The notes beneath the pieces were generated by a model. The model worked only from the letters and a program-made list of their open reading frames with translations, had not been told where the DNA came from and did not search any database. DNA of 64,000 nucleotides. It comes from Pseudoflavonifractor gallinarum. GTDB lineage: Bacteria; Bacillota; Clostridia; Oscillospirales; Oscillospiraceae. The position numbers and the translations under genes are program-made. Location of the stretch: contig NZ_JADCKF010000001.1 in NCBI RefSeq assembly GCF_014982855.1, positions 248,001 to 312,000 on the forward strand. Direction: 5' to 3'. This document shows positions 1 through 7,360 of this stretch, piece after piece (the stretch's first letter is position 1; each line of letters opens with the position of its first letter).

Positions 1-365
1 GCCGCCGTCTGGCGGAGTCTACGGGGGCGGTGACCGCCCTCTCGGGCCAGGTGGACATCCTGTCCGACGGAACACAGACCGTTCTGATCCGGGGCGGCGT
101 GCCCACCATGAGCCGGGTGACGGGGAGCGGGTGTATGCTCACCGCCCTGCTGGGGGCTTTCTGCGGGGCCAACCCGGAGCGCCCGCTGGCGGCAGCGGCT
201 GCCGCCGTGGCCGCCATGGATCTGGCGGGAGAGAGGGCCGAGGCCCGCCGCCTCCAAAACGGCACCGGAAACGCCACCTTCCGCACCGATCTGATCGACG
301 CGGTGTTCAATCTGACCGAGGACGAACTGAGAGAAGGAGTACGCTATGAAATTTACCAGGGATGA
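1..365 (+). CDS. thiM: Hydroxyethylthiazole kinase, C-terminal part (5' end outside window)
   Basis: The frame is open from base 3 and stops at 365, so only about 120 C-terminal residues are present. The segment carries the ThiM-like stretch GAVTALSGQVDILSDG and the glycine-rich anion-hole motif VTGSGCMLTALLGAF, whose Cys is the family's active-site position. ThiM phosphorylates the thiazole alcohol salvaged from thiamin. The stop overlaps thiE by 20 bases, so the two are translationally coupled. The identification rests on the motif and on the adjoining thiE and tenA. Confidence 0.88.
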   Translation, partial: RRLAESTGAVTALSGQVDILSDGTQTVLIRGGVPTMSRVTGSGCMLTALLGAFCGANPERPLAAAAAAVAAMDLAGERAEARRLQNGTGNATFRTDLIDAVFNLTEDELREGVRYEIYQG

Positions 366-1005
366 GATCCGCAGCGCCATGCTGCTCTATGCCGTGACCG
401 ACCGGAGCTGGCTGGGGGAGCGCACCCTCCCCGAGATGACCGAGGAGGTGCTGCGCAGCGGCGCCACTTTCCTTCAGGTCCGGGAGAAGGGGATGGACCA
501 CGACGCCTTTTTGGCTGAGGCCGAGATCCTCAAAGAGCAGGCCGGGCGCTATCACGTGCCCTTTGTGGTCAACGACTCCATTGAAGTGGCCCTGGAGTGC
601 GATGCCGACGGCGTCCATGTGGGCCAGAGCGACATCGTAGGCAAGGATGTGCGCGCCATGATCGGCCCGGATAAGATCCTGGGCATCTCGGCCAACACGG
701 TGGAGACCGCCCTGGCCGCCCAGCAGGCGGGGGCCGACTACATCGGCGTGGGCGCGGTCTTCGGTACCACCACCAAGAAGGACGCCAAGAGCCTGACGGT
801 GGAGGCGCTGCGGGCCATCTGCGACGCGGTGGACATCCCCGTGGTGGCCATCGGCGGCATCAGCGCGGACAACCTCCTCCAGCTCCAGGGGAGCGGGGTG
901 GATGGCGTGGCCGTGGTCTCCGCCATCTTTGCCCAGCCTGATCCCGGCGCGGCCACCGCCCATCTGCGCACCCTGGCCGAGGAGCTGGTGGCGGACCATG
1001 GATAA
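346..1005 (+). CDS. thiE: Thiamine-phosphate synthase
   Basis: This 219-residue TIM-barrel protein joins HMP-pyrophosphate to thiazole phosphate to make thiamine phosphate in the cytosol. Visible motifs are LQVREKGMD near residue 40, FVVNDSIEVALECDADGVHVGQSD in the middle (diphosphate and Mg binding), GADYIGVGAVFGTTTKKDA, and the C-terminal phosphate loop VVAIGGIS. The length is normal for the family. The start ATG follows a GAGAAGGAG ribosome site inside the thiM end. It overlaps the next gene by 8 bases, so it is part of one operon. Confidence 0.95.
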   Translation: MKFTRDEIRSAMLLYAVTDRSWLGERTLPEMTEEVLRSGATFLQVREKGMDHDAFLAEAEILKEQAGRYHVPFVVNDSIEVALECDADGVHVGQSDIVGKDVRAMIGPDKILGISANTVETALAAQQAGADYIGVGAVFGTTTKKDAKSLTVEALRAICDAVDIPVVAIGGISADNLLQLQGSGVDGVAVVSAIFAQPDPGAATAHLRTLAEELVADHG

Positions 1006-1639
1006 GGGCTTTTGCATTTTCGACATGGACGGCACCCTGGTGGACTCCATGGGATACTGGCGGCGATTGGGCCGGGATTATCTGGAACAGCGGGGCGTAT
1101 CTCCCACGGCGGAGCAGCTGGCCCCCATCGGCCCCATGACCATGCTGGAGTCGGCCGCCTATTTTATGGAGACCTTCCACATCCCGGGCCCACCTGCGGC
1201 CATTGTGGAGGAGATGCACGCCGTCATGGAAGACCACTACCGCCGGGACATCCCACTCAAGGGGGGCGTGAAGGCATATCTGGAGGGACTCCGGGACCGG
1301 GGGGTCCGCCTCTGTGTGGCCACCGCCACGGCTGAGCCCCTCTCCCACGCCTGCCTGGAACGGCTGGAGGTGGACGGATGCTTTGACTTCCTCCTCAGCT
1401 GCGAGACCCTGGGGGTGGGAAAGTCCCGACCGGACATCTATCTGGAGGCCGCCCGCCGTCTGGGGGCGGCGCCGGGCGAGATCGCCGTCTTTGAGGATGC
1501 GCTCTACGCCGTACGCACCGCCCGGGAGGCGGGATTTTACGTGGTGGGCGTGGCCGAGGAGGCCTACGCCGGGGACTGGCCCCAGGTGTGCGCCCTCGCC
1601 CATGAGACCATCACCGATTGGAGGAACTGCGTTCTATGA
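998..1639 (+). CDS. HAD-superfamily phosphatase in the thiamin operon
   Basis: This is a 213-residue HAD hydrolase. Motif I is FDMDGTLVDS at residues 8-17 with Asp9 and Asp11, the helical cap follows, motif II is VATATA, and the acidic motif IV is VFEDALYAV. The start ATG at 998 overlaps the end of thiE, and the stop overlaps the tenA ATG as ATGA, so it is locked into the thi operon. The fold alone does not give the substrate. Its place between thiE and tenA suggests a phosphate ester of thiamin or of its pyrimidine, for example thiamine phosphate. That is inference only; a phosphoglycolate-type activity is also possible. Confidence 0.8.
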   Translation: MDKGFCIFDMDGTLVDSMGYWRRLGRDYLEQRGVSPTAEQLAPIGPMTMLESAAYFMETFHIPGPPAAIVEEMHAVMEDHYRRDIPLKGGVKAYLEGLRDRGVRLCVATATAEPLSHACLERLEVDGCFDFLLSCETLGVGKSRPDIYLEAARRLGAAPGEIAVFEDALYAVRTAREAGFYVVGVAEEAYAGDWPQVCALAHETITDWRNCVL

Positions 1640-2295
1640 CTGTGACCCAGCGTCTTTATGAGGCCGCCCGACCCATTTGGGAGGCCTGCCATGCCCATCC
1701 CTTTGTCACCGGGATCGGGGACGGCACCCTGGAGGTGGAAAAATTCCGGTACTTCCTGCTCCAGGACTATCTGTACCTCTTTGATTACGCCCGCGTCTTT
1801 GCCTGGGGCGTGGTAAAGGCCCGCAGCCCCGAGCTGATGCGCTTTTTTTCGGCCAACGTGGACGCCATCCTGGGGGGCGAGATGAAGATCCACCGGGCCT
1901 ACATGGCCCGCCTGGGCATCACGGAGGAGCAGGTCTTCGCGGTGCGTCCCGCTCTGCCCAACCTCTCCTACACCAATTACATGCTCTCGGCTGCTGCCGC
2001 GGGCGGTCCGGCAGAGATCGTGGCCGCCATTCTGGCCTGCTCCTGGAGCTATGCGGAGATCGGAACACGTCTGGCCGCACGGCCCGGCGCGCTGGAGCAT
2101 CCCTTCTACGGTGAGTGGGTCCAGGGTTATTCCTCGGAGGAGTATCAGGAGACCAACCGCGCCCTGGTGGAGCGGATGGACGCCCTGGCAGCAGGGTGCA
2201 GTGAGGAGGAGTACCGCCGGCTGGAGGAGATCTTTGTGGCGTGCAGCCGGTATGAGCTGGGCTTCTGGGAGATGGCATGGAAACTGGAAGCATGA
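1636..2295 (+). CDS. tenA: TenA-family aminopyrimidine aminohydrolase (thiaminase II)
   Basis: This 219-residue all-helical TenA protein hydrolyses aminomethyl-HMP, a soil breakdown product of thiamin, to HMP for re-use. The catalytic Cys falls at residue 135 in AILACSWSYAEIG, the same number as in Bacillus subtilis TenA. A C-terminal acidic motif, SRYELGFWEMAW, holds the Glu expected as proton donor. The ATG at 1636 is preferred over an in-frame TTG at 1618 because GGAGG at 1620-1624 is suitably spaced from it and because it forms the ATGA overlap with the HAD gene. Confidence 0.92.
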   Translation: MTVTQRLYEAARPIWEACHAHPFVTGIGDGTLEVEKFRYFLLQDYLYLFDYARVFAWGVVKARSPELMRFFSANVDAILGGEMKIHRAYMARLGITEEQVFAVRPALPNLSYTNYMLSAAAAGGPAEIVAAILACSWSYAEIGTRLAARPGALEHPFYGEWVQGYSSEEYQETNRALVERMDALAAGCSEEEYRRLEEIFVACSRYELGFWEMAWKLEA

Positions 2296-3053
2296 GCGCG
2301 CTGGCCTTTGAGGAGGTCTCCTACCAGTACCCCAGCGAGGATTTTGACATCATCGACCGACTCTCCTTTCAGGTGGAGCCCGGTTCTTTCCACTGCATCA
2401 TCGGGGCCAGCGGCTGCGGAAAGAGCACCATTTTCCGTATGACCAACGGTCTGCTTGCCCCCAAGGGTGGGACCATCCGGGTAGACGGCACGCCCATTGC
2501 CGGACGCAAGGGCTACTGCGGCTATATGCCCCAGAAGGACCTGCTCTTCCCCTGGCGGAGCGTGGGGGAGAATGTGGCCCTTCCTCTGGAGATCCAGGGC
2601 GGGTACAGCCGGAAGGAGCGGCGGGAGCGGGCGGAGGAGGCACTGGCCGATGTGGGCCTGCCCGGCTGCGGGGATAAGATGCCCCAGGAGCTCTCCGGGG
2701 GGATGCGCCAGCGGGCCGCCTTCGCCCGCACCATGCTCACGGGCAGCGATCTACTCCTTCTGGACGAGCCCTTCTCGGCTCTGGACTTCCTGACCCGCAT
2801 CTCCATGCAGGAGTGGCTCCTGGACCAGTGGCGGCGGCACCACAAGACCATCCTCTTTATTACCCACGATGTGGAGGAGGCCCTCTTTCTCTCCCAGAGC
2901 GTGCTGGTGGTGGAGTCCACCCCCATCCGTGCCCTGACCGAGATCCCGGTGCCCGCCTCCGATCCCCGGGACCGGTCCTGCCTGAAGGACCCGGCCATGG
3001 TGGAGCTGAAAGAGCAGCTCATTGCGCTGCTGAGAAAGCAGGTGGCGGTATGA
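2292..3053 (+). CDS. thiZ: ABC transporter ATPase, thiamin-pyrimidine importer (ThiZ type)
   Basis: This is a 253-residue nucleotide-binding subunit with every ABC motif: Walker A GASGCGKST, Q-loop MPQKDLL, signature LSGGMRQR, Walker B LLLLDEPFSALD and the switch His in ITHDVEEA. It resembles the nitrate/taurine/NMT1 branch. The start ATG at 2292 makes an ATGA overlap with the tenA stop; an in-frame ATG 15 bases upstream is less likely. It should energise the permease and binding protein encoded next and so import formylated aminopyrimidine. The substrate is assigned from neighbours. Confidence 0.88.
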   Translation: MSALAFEEVSYQYPSEDFDIIDRLSFQVEPGSFHCIIGASGCGKSTIFRMTNGLLAPKGGTIRVDGTPIAGRKGYCGYMPQKDLLFPWRSVGENVALPLEIQGGYSRKERRERAEEALADVGLPGCGDKMPQELSGGMRQRAAFARTMLTGSDLLLLDEPFSALDFLTRISMQEWLLDQWRRHHKTILFITHDVEEALFLSQSVLVVESTPIRALTEIPVPASDPRDRSCLKDPAMVELKEQLIALLRKQVAV

Positions 3054-3805
3054 AACGTGCGTGCAGGACCAATCTCCCGGCCCTGATCTTTCTCTTTGCC
3101 CTGCTGTTGCTGTGGCAGGCGGGGGCCATGGGACTGGATGCGGCCTATATCCTCCCCTCTCCCGTTCAGATCCTCCAGACGCTGTGGGAGCTGCGGGGCC
3201 CCCTCTTTACGGTCCATCTGCCCGCCACCATAGGAGTGACCGCCATCGGCCTTGCCATCTCCCTGGTGCTGGGCCTGGCTCTGGCGGTGGCCATGGACGC
3301 CAGCGCCCTGGTGCGCCGGATGCTCTATCCCCTGGTGGTGATCTCCCAGACTATCCCCACCACCGCCATTGCCCCCCTCTTCGTGCTGTGGTTCGGGTAT
3401 GGGATCTGGAGCAAGGTGCTGGTGACGGTGCTCATCACCTTTTTCCCCATCACCATCACGGTGTATGACGGCCTGCGCTCGGCCCAGACCGAGATGGCCG
3501 AGCTTCTCCTCACCTACGGGGCCACCCGGCGGGATATCTTTCTGCGCATCAAGGTGCCCTGTGCCCTGCCCTACTTCTTCTCCGCAGTGAAGATGGCTGT
3601 GCCCATGAGCGTCATCGGCGCGGCCATCGGCGAGTGGCTGGGAGCCAAGAGCGGGCTGGGCTATTTCTCCCGGCGGATGATGACCCAGCTCAACGGCGCG
3701 GGAGTCTTTGCCCCCATCGTGCTGCTCTCCCTGGCCGCCATGCTGGCGGTGGGGGTGGTGGCTCTGCTGGAAAAGAAGATCGTCCGCTGGCGAGGCGAAT
3801 CCTGA
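3050..3805 (+). CDS. thiX: ABC transporter permease, thiamin-pyrimidine importer (ThiX type)
   Basis: This 251-residue integral membrane protein has about six hydrophobic segments, beginning with LPALIFLFALLLLWQAG. It has a BPD-type EAA loop, MAELLLTYGATRRDIFLRIKVPCALPYFFSAVKMA, which docks on the ATPase. ATG 3050 overlaps the thiZ stop as ATGA. A longer open frame upstream lies inside thiZ and was not used. The permease, ATPase and downstream binding lipoprotein form a complete importer. Confidence 0.88.
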   Translation: MKRACRTNLPALIFLFALLLLWQAGAMGLDAAYILPSPVQILQTLWELRGPLFTVHLPATIGVTAIGLAISLVLGLALAVAMDASALVRRMLYPLVVISQTIPTTAIAPLFVLWFGYGIWSKVLVTVLITFFPITITVYDGLRSAQTEMAELLLTYGATRRDIFLRIKVPCALPYFFSAVKMAVPMSVIGAAIGEWLGAKSGLGYFSRRMMTQLNGAGVFAPIVLLSLAAMLAVGVVALLEKKIVRWRGES

Positions 3806-3827
3806 GACACAGAAAGGAAATGGAACC

Positions 3828-4847
3828 ATGAGACGACGCAAACTGGCCCTGGGCCTGAGCGCCCTGCTGCTGTGGAGCGGCACGGGCTGCGGGGCCCAGG
3901 GAGAGACTCCCGCCCCCTCTGCCGGCGGGGAAGAACTGGAGACCGTGGATGTAGTGCTGGACTGGTACCCCAACGCGGTCCACGCCTTCCTCTATGAGGC
4001 GGAGGAAAAGGGATATTTTGCCCAGGAGGGCCTGCAGGTGAACATCCTCTTCCCCTCCAACACCAGCGACCCTCTCACCATGACGGCGGCAGGCAAGGCC
4101 GACATCGGTTTTTACTATCAGGAAGACACCATCATCGCCAAGGCCAACGAGGACGTGCCTGTGAAGGTGCTGGGCGCGGTGGTGCAGGAGCCGGTGGCCG
4201 TGGTCTGCTCCCTGGCGGAGCAGGGGATCCACAGCGCCTCCGATCTGGTGGGTAAGACCATCGGCTACTCGGGCACCCGCTTCGGCGAGGTGGCGGTGGA
4301 GCAGATGCTCCAGAGCGTGGGGGCGTCCCTGGATGACGTGGAGATGATCGACGTGGGCTTCGATCTGATGAGCGCCATGACCACCGGCAATGTGGACGCC
4401 ACCTATGGGTGCTTCCTCAACCACGAGATCCCCGCCCTGGAGGAGCAGGGCTTCCCCATGGATGTGATGAAGGTCACCGACTACGGGGTGCCAAACTACT
4501 ACTCCCTGATGCTGGTCACCGGAGAGAAACAGCTGGAGGAGAAGCGGGACACCTACACCCGCTTCCTGCGGGCCTGCGAGAAGGGCTTTGCCGACATGCA
4601 GGCCGACCCGGAGGAGGCTCTCCAGCTGCTGCTGGCCAATCAGGACGAGGAGAACTTCCCCCTCACCGAGTCGGTGGAGCGCAAGAGCTTTGATGTGCTT
4701 CTGCCCCTGATGGACCGGGAGGGCGGCGCCTTCCTTTCCCAGGACGAGGCGGTCTGGCAGGAGAACATCGACTGGCTCCAGTCGGTGGGCATGATCCAGG
4801 AGGGCTTTGACCCGGCGGAGGTCATGGTGGACCTCCTGGGCGAATAG
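3828..4847 (+). CDS. thiY: NMT1/THI5-like substrate-binding lipoprotein (ThiY type)
   Basis: This is a 339-residue periplasmic-type binding protein. A short signal sequence ends in a lipobox-like SGTGC, so it is probably lipid-anchored. The mature part opens with VDVVLDWYPNAVHAFLYEAEEKGYFAQEGL, the hallmark of the NMT1/THI5 family that binds thiamin pyrimidine precursors. The remaining features (TYGCFLNHEIPALEEQGFP, YYSLMLVT) fit the same two-lobed fold. ATG 3828 has AGGAAA just upstream. It is the ligand receptor of the importer encoded by the two preceding genes. Confidence 0.88.
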   Translation: MRRRKLALGLSALLLWSGTGCGAQGETPAPSAGGEELETVDVVLDWYPNAVHAFLYEAEEKGYFAQEGLQVNILFPSNTSDPLTMTAAGKADIGFYYQEDTIIAKANEDVPVKVLGAVVQEPVAVVCSLAEQGIHSASDLVGKTIGYSGTRFGEVAVEQMLQSVGASLDDVEMIDVGFDLMSAMTTGNVDATYGCFLNHEIPALEEQGFPMDVMKVTDYGVPNYYSLMLVTGEKQLEEKRDTYTRFLRACEKGFADMQADPEEALQLLLANQDEENFPLTESVERKSFDVLLPLMDREGGAFLSQDEAVWQENIDWLQSVGMIQEGFDPAEVMVDLLGE

Positions 4848-4855
4848 GAGCGGCC

Positions 4856-6073
4856 ATGGACGAGCGGGAAAAGCAAACGCTTCTCCGTCTGGCCCTGACC
4901 GGGGCGGAGGAGGTCCTCCCACGGCAGCTTGCTCTCCTGGGTGAACTGTGTGCTCAGGACAGCGGCACCGGACTGGAGGCAGGAAACGAGGCGGTGCGGC
5001 AGCTTCTGCGCCCCCTGCTGGAGGAGCTGGGGGCACAGATCGAGGAGGTTCCGGCCCCCGGCCTTGGAAAGCATCTGGTGGCCCGGGTGCGGCCGGAGGG
5101 ACCGGTCCAGGGGCGTGTCCTTCTGGCGGCCCATCTGGACACGGTGTTCGGACTGGGCGCGGCGGCGGAATACCCCTTCCATGTGGAGGGGGAGTGGGCC
5201 TGGGGCCTGGGCGCGGGAGACTGCAAGAGCGGGGTGCTCATCTCCCTGTTCGGCGCCCTGATCCTGCAAAAGGCGGGGCTGCTCCCGCCCTGGGAATTGA
5301 CATACCTCTTTACCTGTGATGAGGAGACCGGTTCTCAATCCGGCCGGGAGCTCTACCGCCGGGAGGCGGAGGGAGCCGACTGTGCCCTGGTCTTTGAGGG
5401 GGGACGGGAGCGGGAGGGACAGCCCTGCTTTGTCACCGGCCGCCGGGGCGTGATCCTGGGCTCCATCCAGGTGGAGGGCCGGGAGGCCCACGCCGGGAAG
5501 GCCTATCTGGAGGGGCGCAGCGCGGTGCTGGAGCTGGCCCATCAGATCATCCGGCTCTATGGGTTCAACGACCTGGAGCGGGGGATCTATTTCAATGTGG
5601 CCCCCATCTCAGGCGGCCGCCCCAACGGTGTGGTGGCCGGAGAGGCCCGGGGAGAGTTCTGCTGTGCGGGCATTCCGGAGAACCGGGATTTTGCCGCCAT
5701 CCAGGAAAAGCTGGATGCCATGGCGGGACAGGTCACGGTAGATGGGTGCCGGGTGAAGGTGGAGTACCGCACTCTCTTCCCCGCCATGGAGCCGGGGGAG
5801 GCCAACCACCGGGCCTGGACGCTCCTGGAGGAGCCCTGCCGCCTTCTGGGTCTCACCGCTCGGGAGATCAGCGATCCCTCCGCCACCGACGGGGCCTACC
5901 TGAGCACCTTCGGGGTGCCCACGGTGGACGCCCTCTCCGCCCTGGCCGAGGATATCCACACCACCCGGGAGCGGGTGTCCATCCCATCCATCCGCCAGCG
6001 CACCGCCCTGTGCGCGCTGACCCTGGGGCTGCTGCCCCGGCAGAAGGGGGCGCTCCGGAACCCCTGCGCGTAG
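4856..6073 (+). CDS. M20-family zinc amidohydrolase, possible YlmB-like deformylase
   Basis: This is a 405-residue M20 metallo-hydrolase of the ArgE/DapE/CPG2 type. Metal-site motifs are AAHLDTVF (His93, Asp95), GAGDCKSG (Asp122), CDEETGS (Glu156-Glu157), VFEGG, and the late His in AEDIHTTRERV. It begins 8 bases after the binding-protein gene and closes the operon. In B. subtilis the M20 enzyme YlmB removes formyl from the imported aminopyrimidine so that TenA can act on it. Its position after ThiXYZ and TenA makes that role attractive here. The family also holds glutamate carboxypeptidases and peptidases, so the substrate is unproven. Confidence 0.75.
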   Translation: MDEREKQTLLRLALTGAEEVLPRQLALLGELCAQDSGTGLEAGNEAVRQLLRPLLEELGAQIEEVPAPGLGKHLVARVRPEGPVQGRVLLAAHLDTVFGLGAAAEYPFHVEGEWAWGLGAGDCKSGVLISLFGALILQKAGLLPPWELTYLFTCDEETGSQSGRELYRREAEGADCALVFEGGREREGQPCFVTGRRGVILGSIQVEGREAHAGKAYLEGRSAVLELAHQIIRLYGFNDLERGIYFNVAPISGGRPNGVVAGEARGEFCCAGIPENRDFAAIQEKLDAMAGQVTVDGCRVKVEYRTLFPAMEPGEANHRAWTLLEEPCRLLGLTAREISDPSATDGAYLSTFGVPTVDALSALAEDIHTTRERVSIPSIRQRTALCALTLGLLPRQKGALRNPCA

Positions 6074-6109
6074 AAATAGAGGGAAAACAGAATATATTCG
6101 CAAAAATGA

Positions 6110-6138
6110 TTGACAATACAAAGAGGCATTGATATACT
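6110..6138 (+). promoter_or_regulatory. Sigma-A promoter of rplU
   Basis: TTGACA at 6110-6115 and TATACT at 6133-6138 are separated by exactly 17 bases. It lies 95 bases before the L21 start and is the strongest promoter seen in this part of the window. Confidence 0.85.
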
Positions 6139-6139
6139 A

Positions 6140-6232
6140 TTAGAGCCGCTTTGACTGGGTTTGCAAGCGGAAGCGGGGTCCCCCCTCTTCCCGCCCCTGA
6201 GAGCGAGTCCGTTATGAAGGAGTGAAATCAGA
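6140..6232 (+). promoter_or_regulatory. 5' leader of the L21-L27 operon (L21-leader candidate)
   Basis: About 90 transcribed but untranslated bases lie between the promoter and rplU. They contain GC-rich complementary runs, such as AAGCGGGG with CCCCTC/CCCGCC, that could fold. Firmicutes often carry an autoregulatory L21 leader RNA at this position. The assignment is by location; no covariance model was run. Confidence 0.4.
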
Positions 6233-6544
6233 ATGCAGGCAATCATTGTGACCGGCGGCAAGCAGTACAAGGTGGCGGAGGGCGATACCATTTTCGTCGA
6301 GAAGCTGCCCAACGAGGCTGGCGACGCCATCGTGTTTGATCAGGTCCTGGCTGTCATCGACGGCGAGAAGGCTACTTTCGGCACCCCCGTGGTGGCTGGC
6401 GCCAAGGTGGACGCTTCCGTGGTGAAGAACGGCAAGGGCAAGAAGATCATGGTCTTCAAGTACAAGCCCAAGAAGGGCTATCACAAGCGCCAGGGTCATC
6501 GTCAGCCCTACACCAAGGTGACCATCGGCAAGATCTCCGTGTAA
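6233..6544 (+). CDS. rplU: Ribosomal protein L21
   Basis: This 103-residue large-subunit protein binds 23S rRNA. It starts [18 protein letters not shown] and ends with the conserved block [22 protein letters not shown], both diagnostic of bL21. The ribosome site GAAGGAG lies just before the ATG. It heads the rplU-prp-rpmA operon, the standard order in Firmicutes, under the promoter at 6110. Confidence 0.97.
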   Translation: MQAIIVTGGKQYKVAEGDTIFVEKLPNEAGDAIVFDQVLAVIDGEKATFGTPVVAGAKVDASVVKNGKGKKIMVFKYKPKKGYHKRQGHRQPYTKVTIGKISV

Positions 6545-6551
6545 TCCGGAT

Positions 6552-6878
6552 ATGACTACCATATCCTTTCGCATGGAAGGCGACCGCGTGGTGGGCTTTA
6601 CCGCCCAGGGCCACAGCGGCTACGCTGAAGCGGGAAGCGACATCGTCTGCGCGGCGGTGACCAGCGCCATCCGCATGACAGAGTGCGCCGTCAACGACGT
6701 ACTCGGTCTGGAGGCCTCGGTCAAGGTCCGGGAGGACAGCGTTTCCCTTAGGCTCCCCGGCGGCCTGAGCCAGAGCAACGAGAGCACCTGTCAGACCCTT
6801 CTGACAGCGCTGATGCTCTACCTCACCGAGCTGCACGAGGAGTATCCGCAACACATTCTCGTGGTGGAGGAGGACTGA
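6552..6878 (+). CDS. prp: Ribosomal-processing cysteine protease Prp
   Basis: This 108-residue protease removes the N-terminal extension of L27. The catalytic pair is visible as His21 in QGHSGYAEAGSDIVCAAVT and Cys33 in the same stretch, spaced as in the Staphylococcus aureus enzyme. It lies between rplU and rpmA, and the rpmA product carries a matching cleavage site. It was long annotated as a hypothetical protein in this operon. It starts 7 bases after the rplU stop. Confidence 0.93.
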   Translation: MTTISFRMEGDRVVGFTAQGHSGYAEAGSDIVCAAVTSAIRMTECAVNDVLGLEASVKVREDSVSLRLPGGLSQSNESTCQTLLTALMLYLTELHEEYPQHILVVEED

Positions 6879-6926
6879 CCTTCTCCATCGCGCATCATCG
6901 ACACACATGTCTGGAGGTGTACGACA

Positions 6927-7211
6927 ATGCTGAAAATCGGTCTTCAGTTCTTCGCCCACAAGAAGGGCGTCGGCTCCACCCGTAACGGCCGTGATTCCGA
7001 GTCCAAGCGTCTCGGCGTCAAGCGCGGCGACGGTCAGTTCGTTCTGGCTGGCAACATCCTCGTCCGTCAGCGCGGCACCCACATCCACCCCGGCGTCAAT
7101 GTGGGCAAGGGCAGCGACGATACTCTGTTCGCTCTGAAGGACGGCAAGGTCAAGTTCGAGCGTCTGGGTAAGGATCGCAAGCAGGTCTCCATCGTGGAGA
7201 TCGCCCAGTAA
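6927..7211 (+). CDS. rpmA: Ribosomal protein L27 with cleavable N-terminal extension
   Basis: This 94-residue protein reaches toward the peptidyl-transferase centre. It opens [14 protein letters not shown]; the mature protein should begin at Ala10 after cleavage between Phe9 and Ala10 by Prp, as known for Firmicutes L27. The rest ([32 protein letters not shown]) is typical bL27. A rho-independent terminator follows directly. Confidence 0.97.
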   Translation: MLKIGLQFFAHKKGVGSTRNGRDSESKRLGVKRGDGQFVLAGNILVRQRGTHIHPGVNVGKGSDDTLFALKDGKVKFERLGKDRKQVSIVEIAQ

Positions 7212-7225
7212 CAATCGGGTATGAG

Positions 7226-7260
7226 AGAGCCTCGGACGGAAACCGTTCGGGGCTCTTTTT
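7226..7260 (+). terminator. Rho-independent terminator of the rplU operon
   Basis: AGAGCCTCGGACGG and CCGTTCGGGGCTCT form a 14-pair stem, with two mismatches or GU pairs, around AAA, followed by TTTTTG. Confidence 0.85.
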
Positions 7261-7273
7261 GTAAGATAGGACC

Positions 7274-7337
7274 GTGGGCGCACAATGTGCGCCCCTACCG
7301 AAGAGAAACCGTGTAGGGGCGGACATTGTCCGCCCAC
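7274..7337. repeat. Pair of 25-bp palindromic repeats in opposite orientation (REP/MITE-like)
   Basis: Two 25-base units at 7274-7298 and 7313-7337 are each palindromic in their cores (GGGCGCACAATGTGCGCCC and GGGCGGACATTGTCCGCCC). Each is also close to the reverse complement of the other, 23 of 25 positions. They are separated by 14 bases and sit between the rpmA terminator and the obgE ribosome site. The layout is that of an intergenic REP doublet. Confidence 0.7.
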
Positions 7338-7360
7338 TGATAGAACAGGAGGATTTTACG

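Noticed and set aside
2522-3973. 483-codon open frame on the minus strand
   Set aside because: It is antisense to the ABC transporter genes and has no ribosome site or recognisable fold.
6140-6232. Riboswitch in the rplU leader
   Set aside because: The location and length fit an L21 protein-binding leader better, and no riboswitch core motif is seen.
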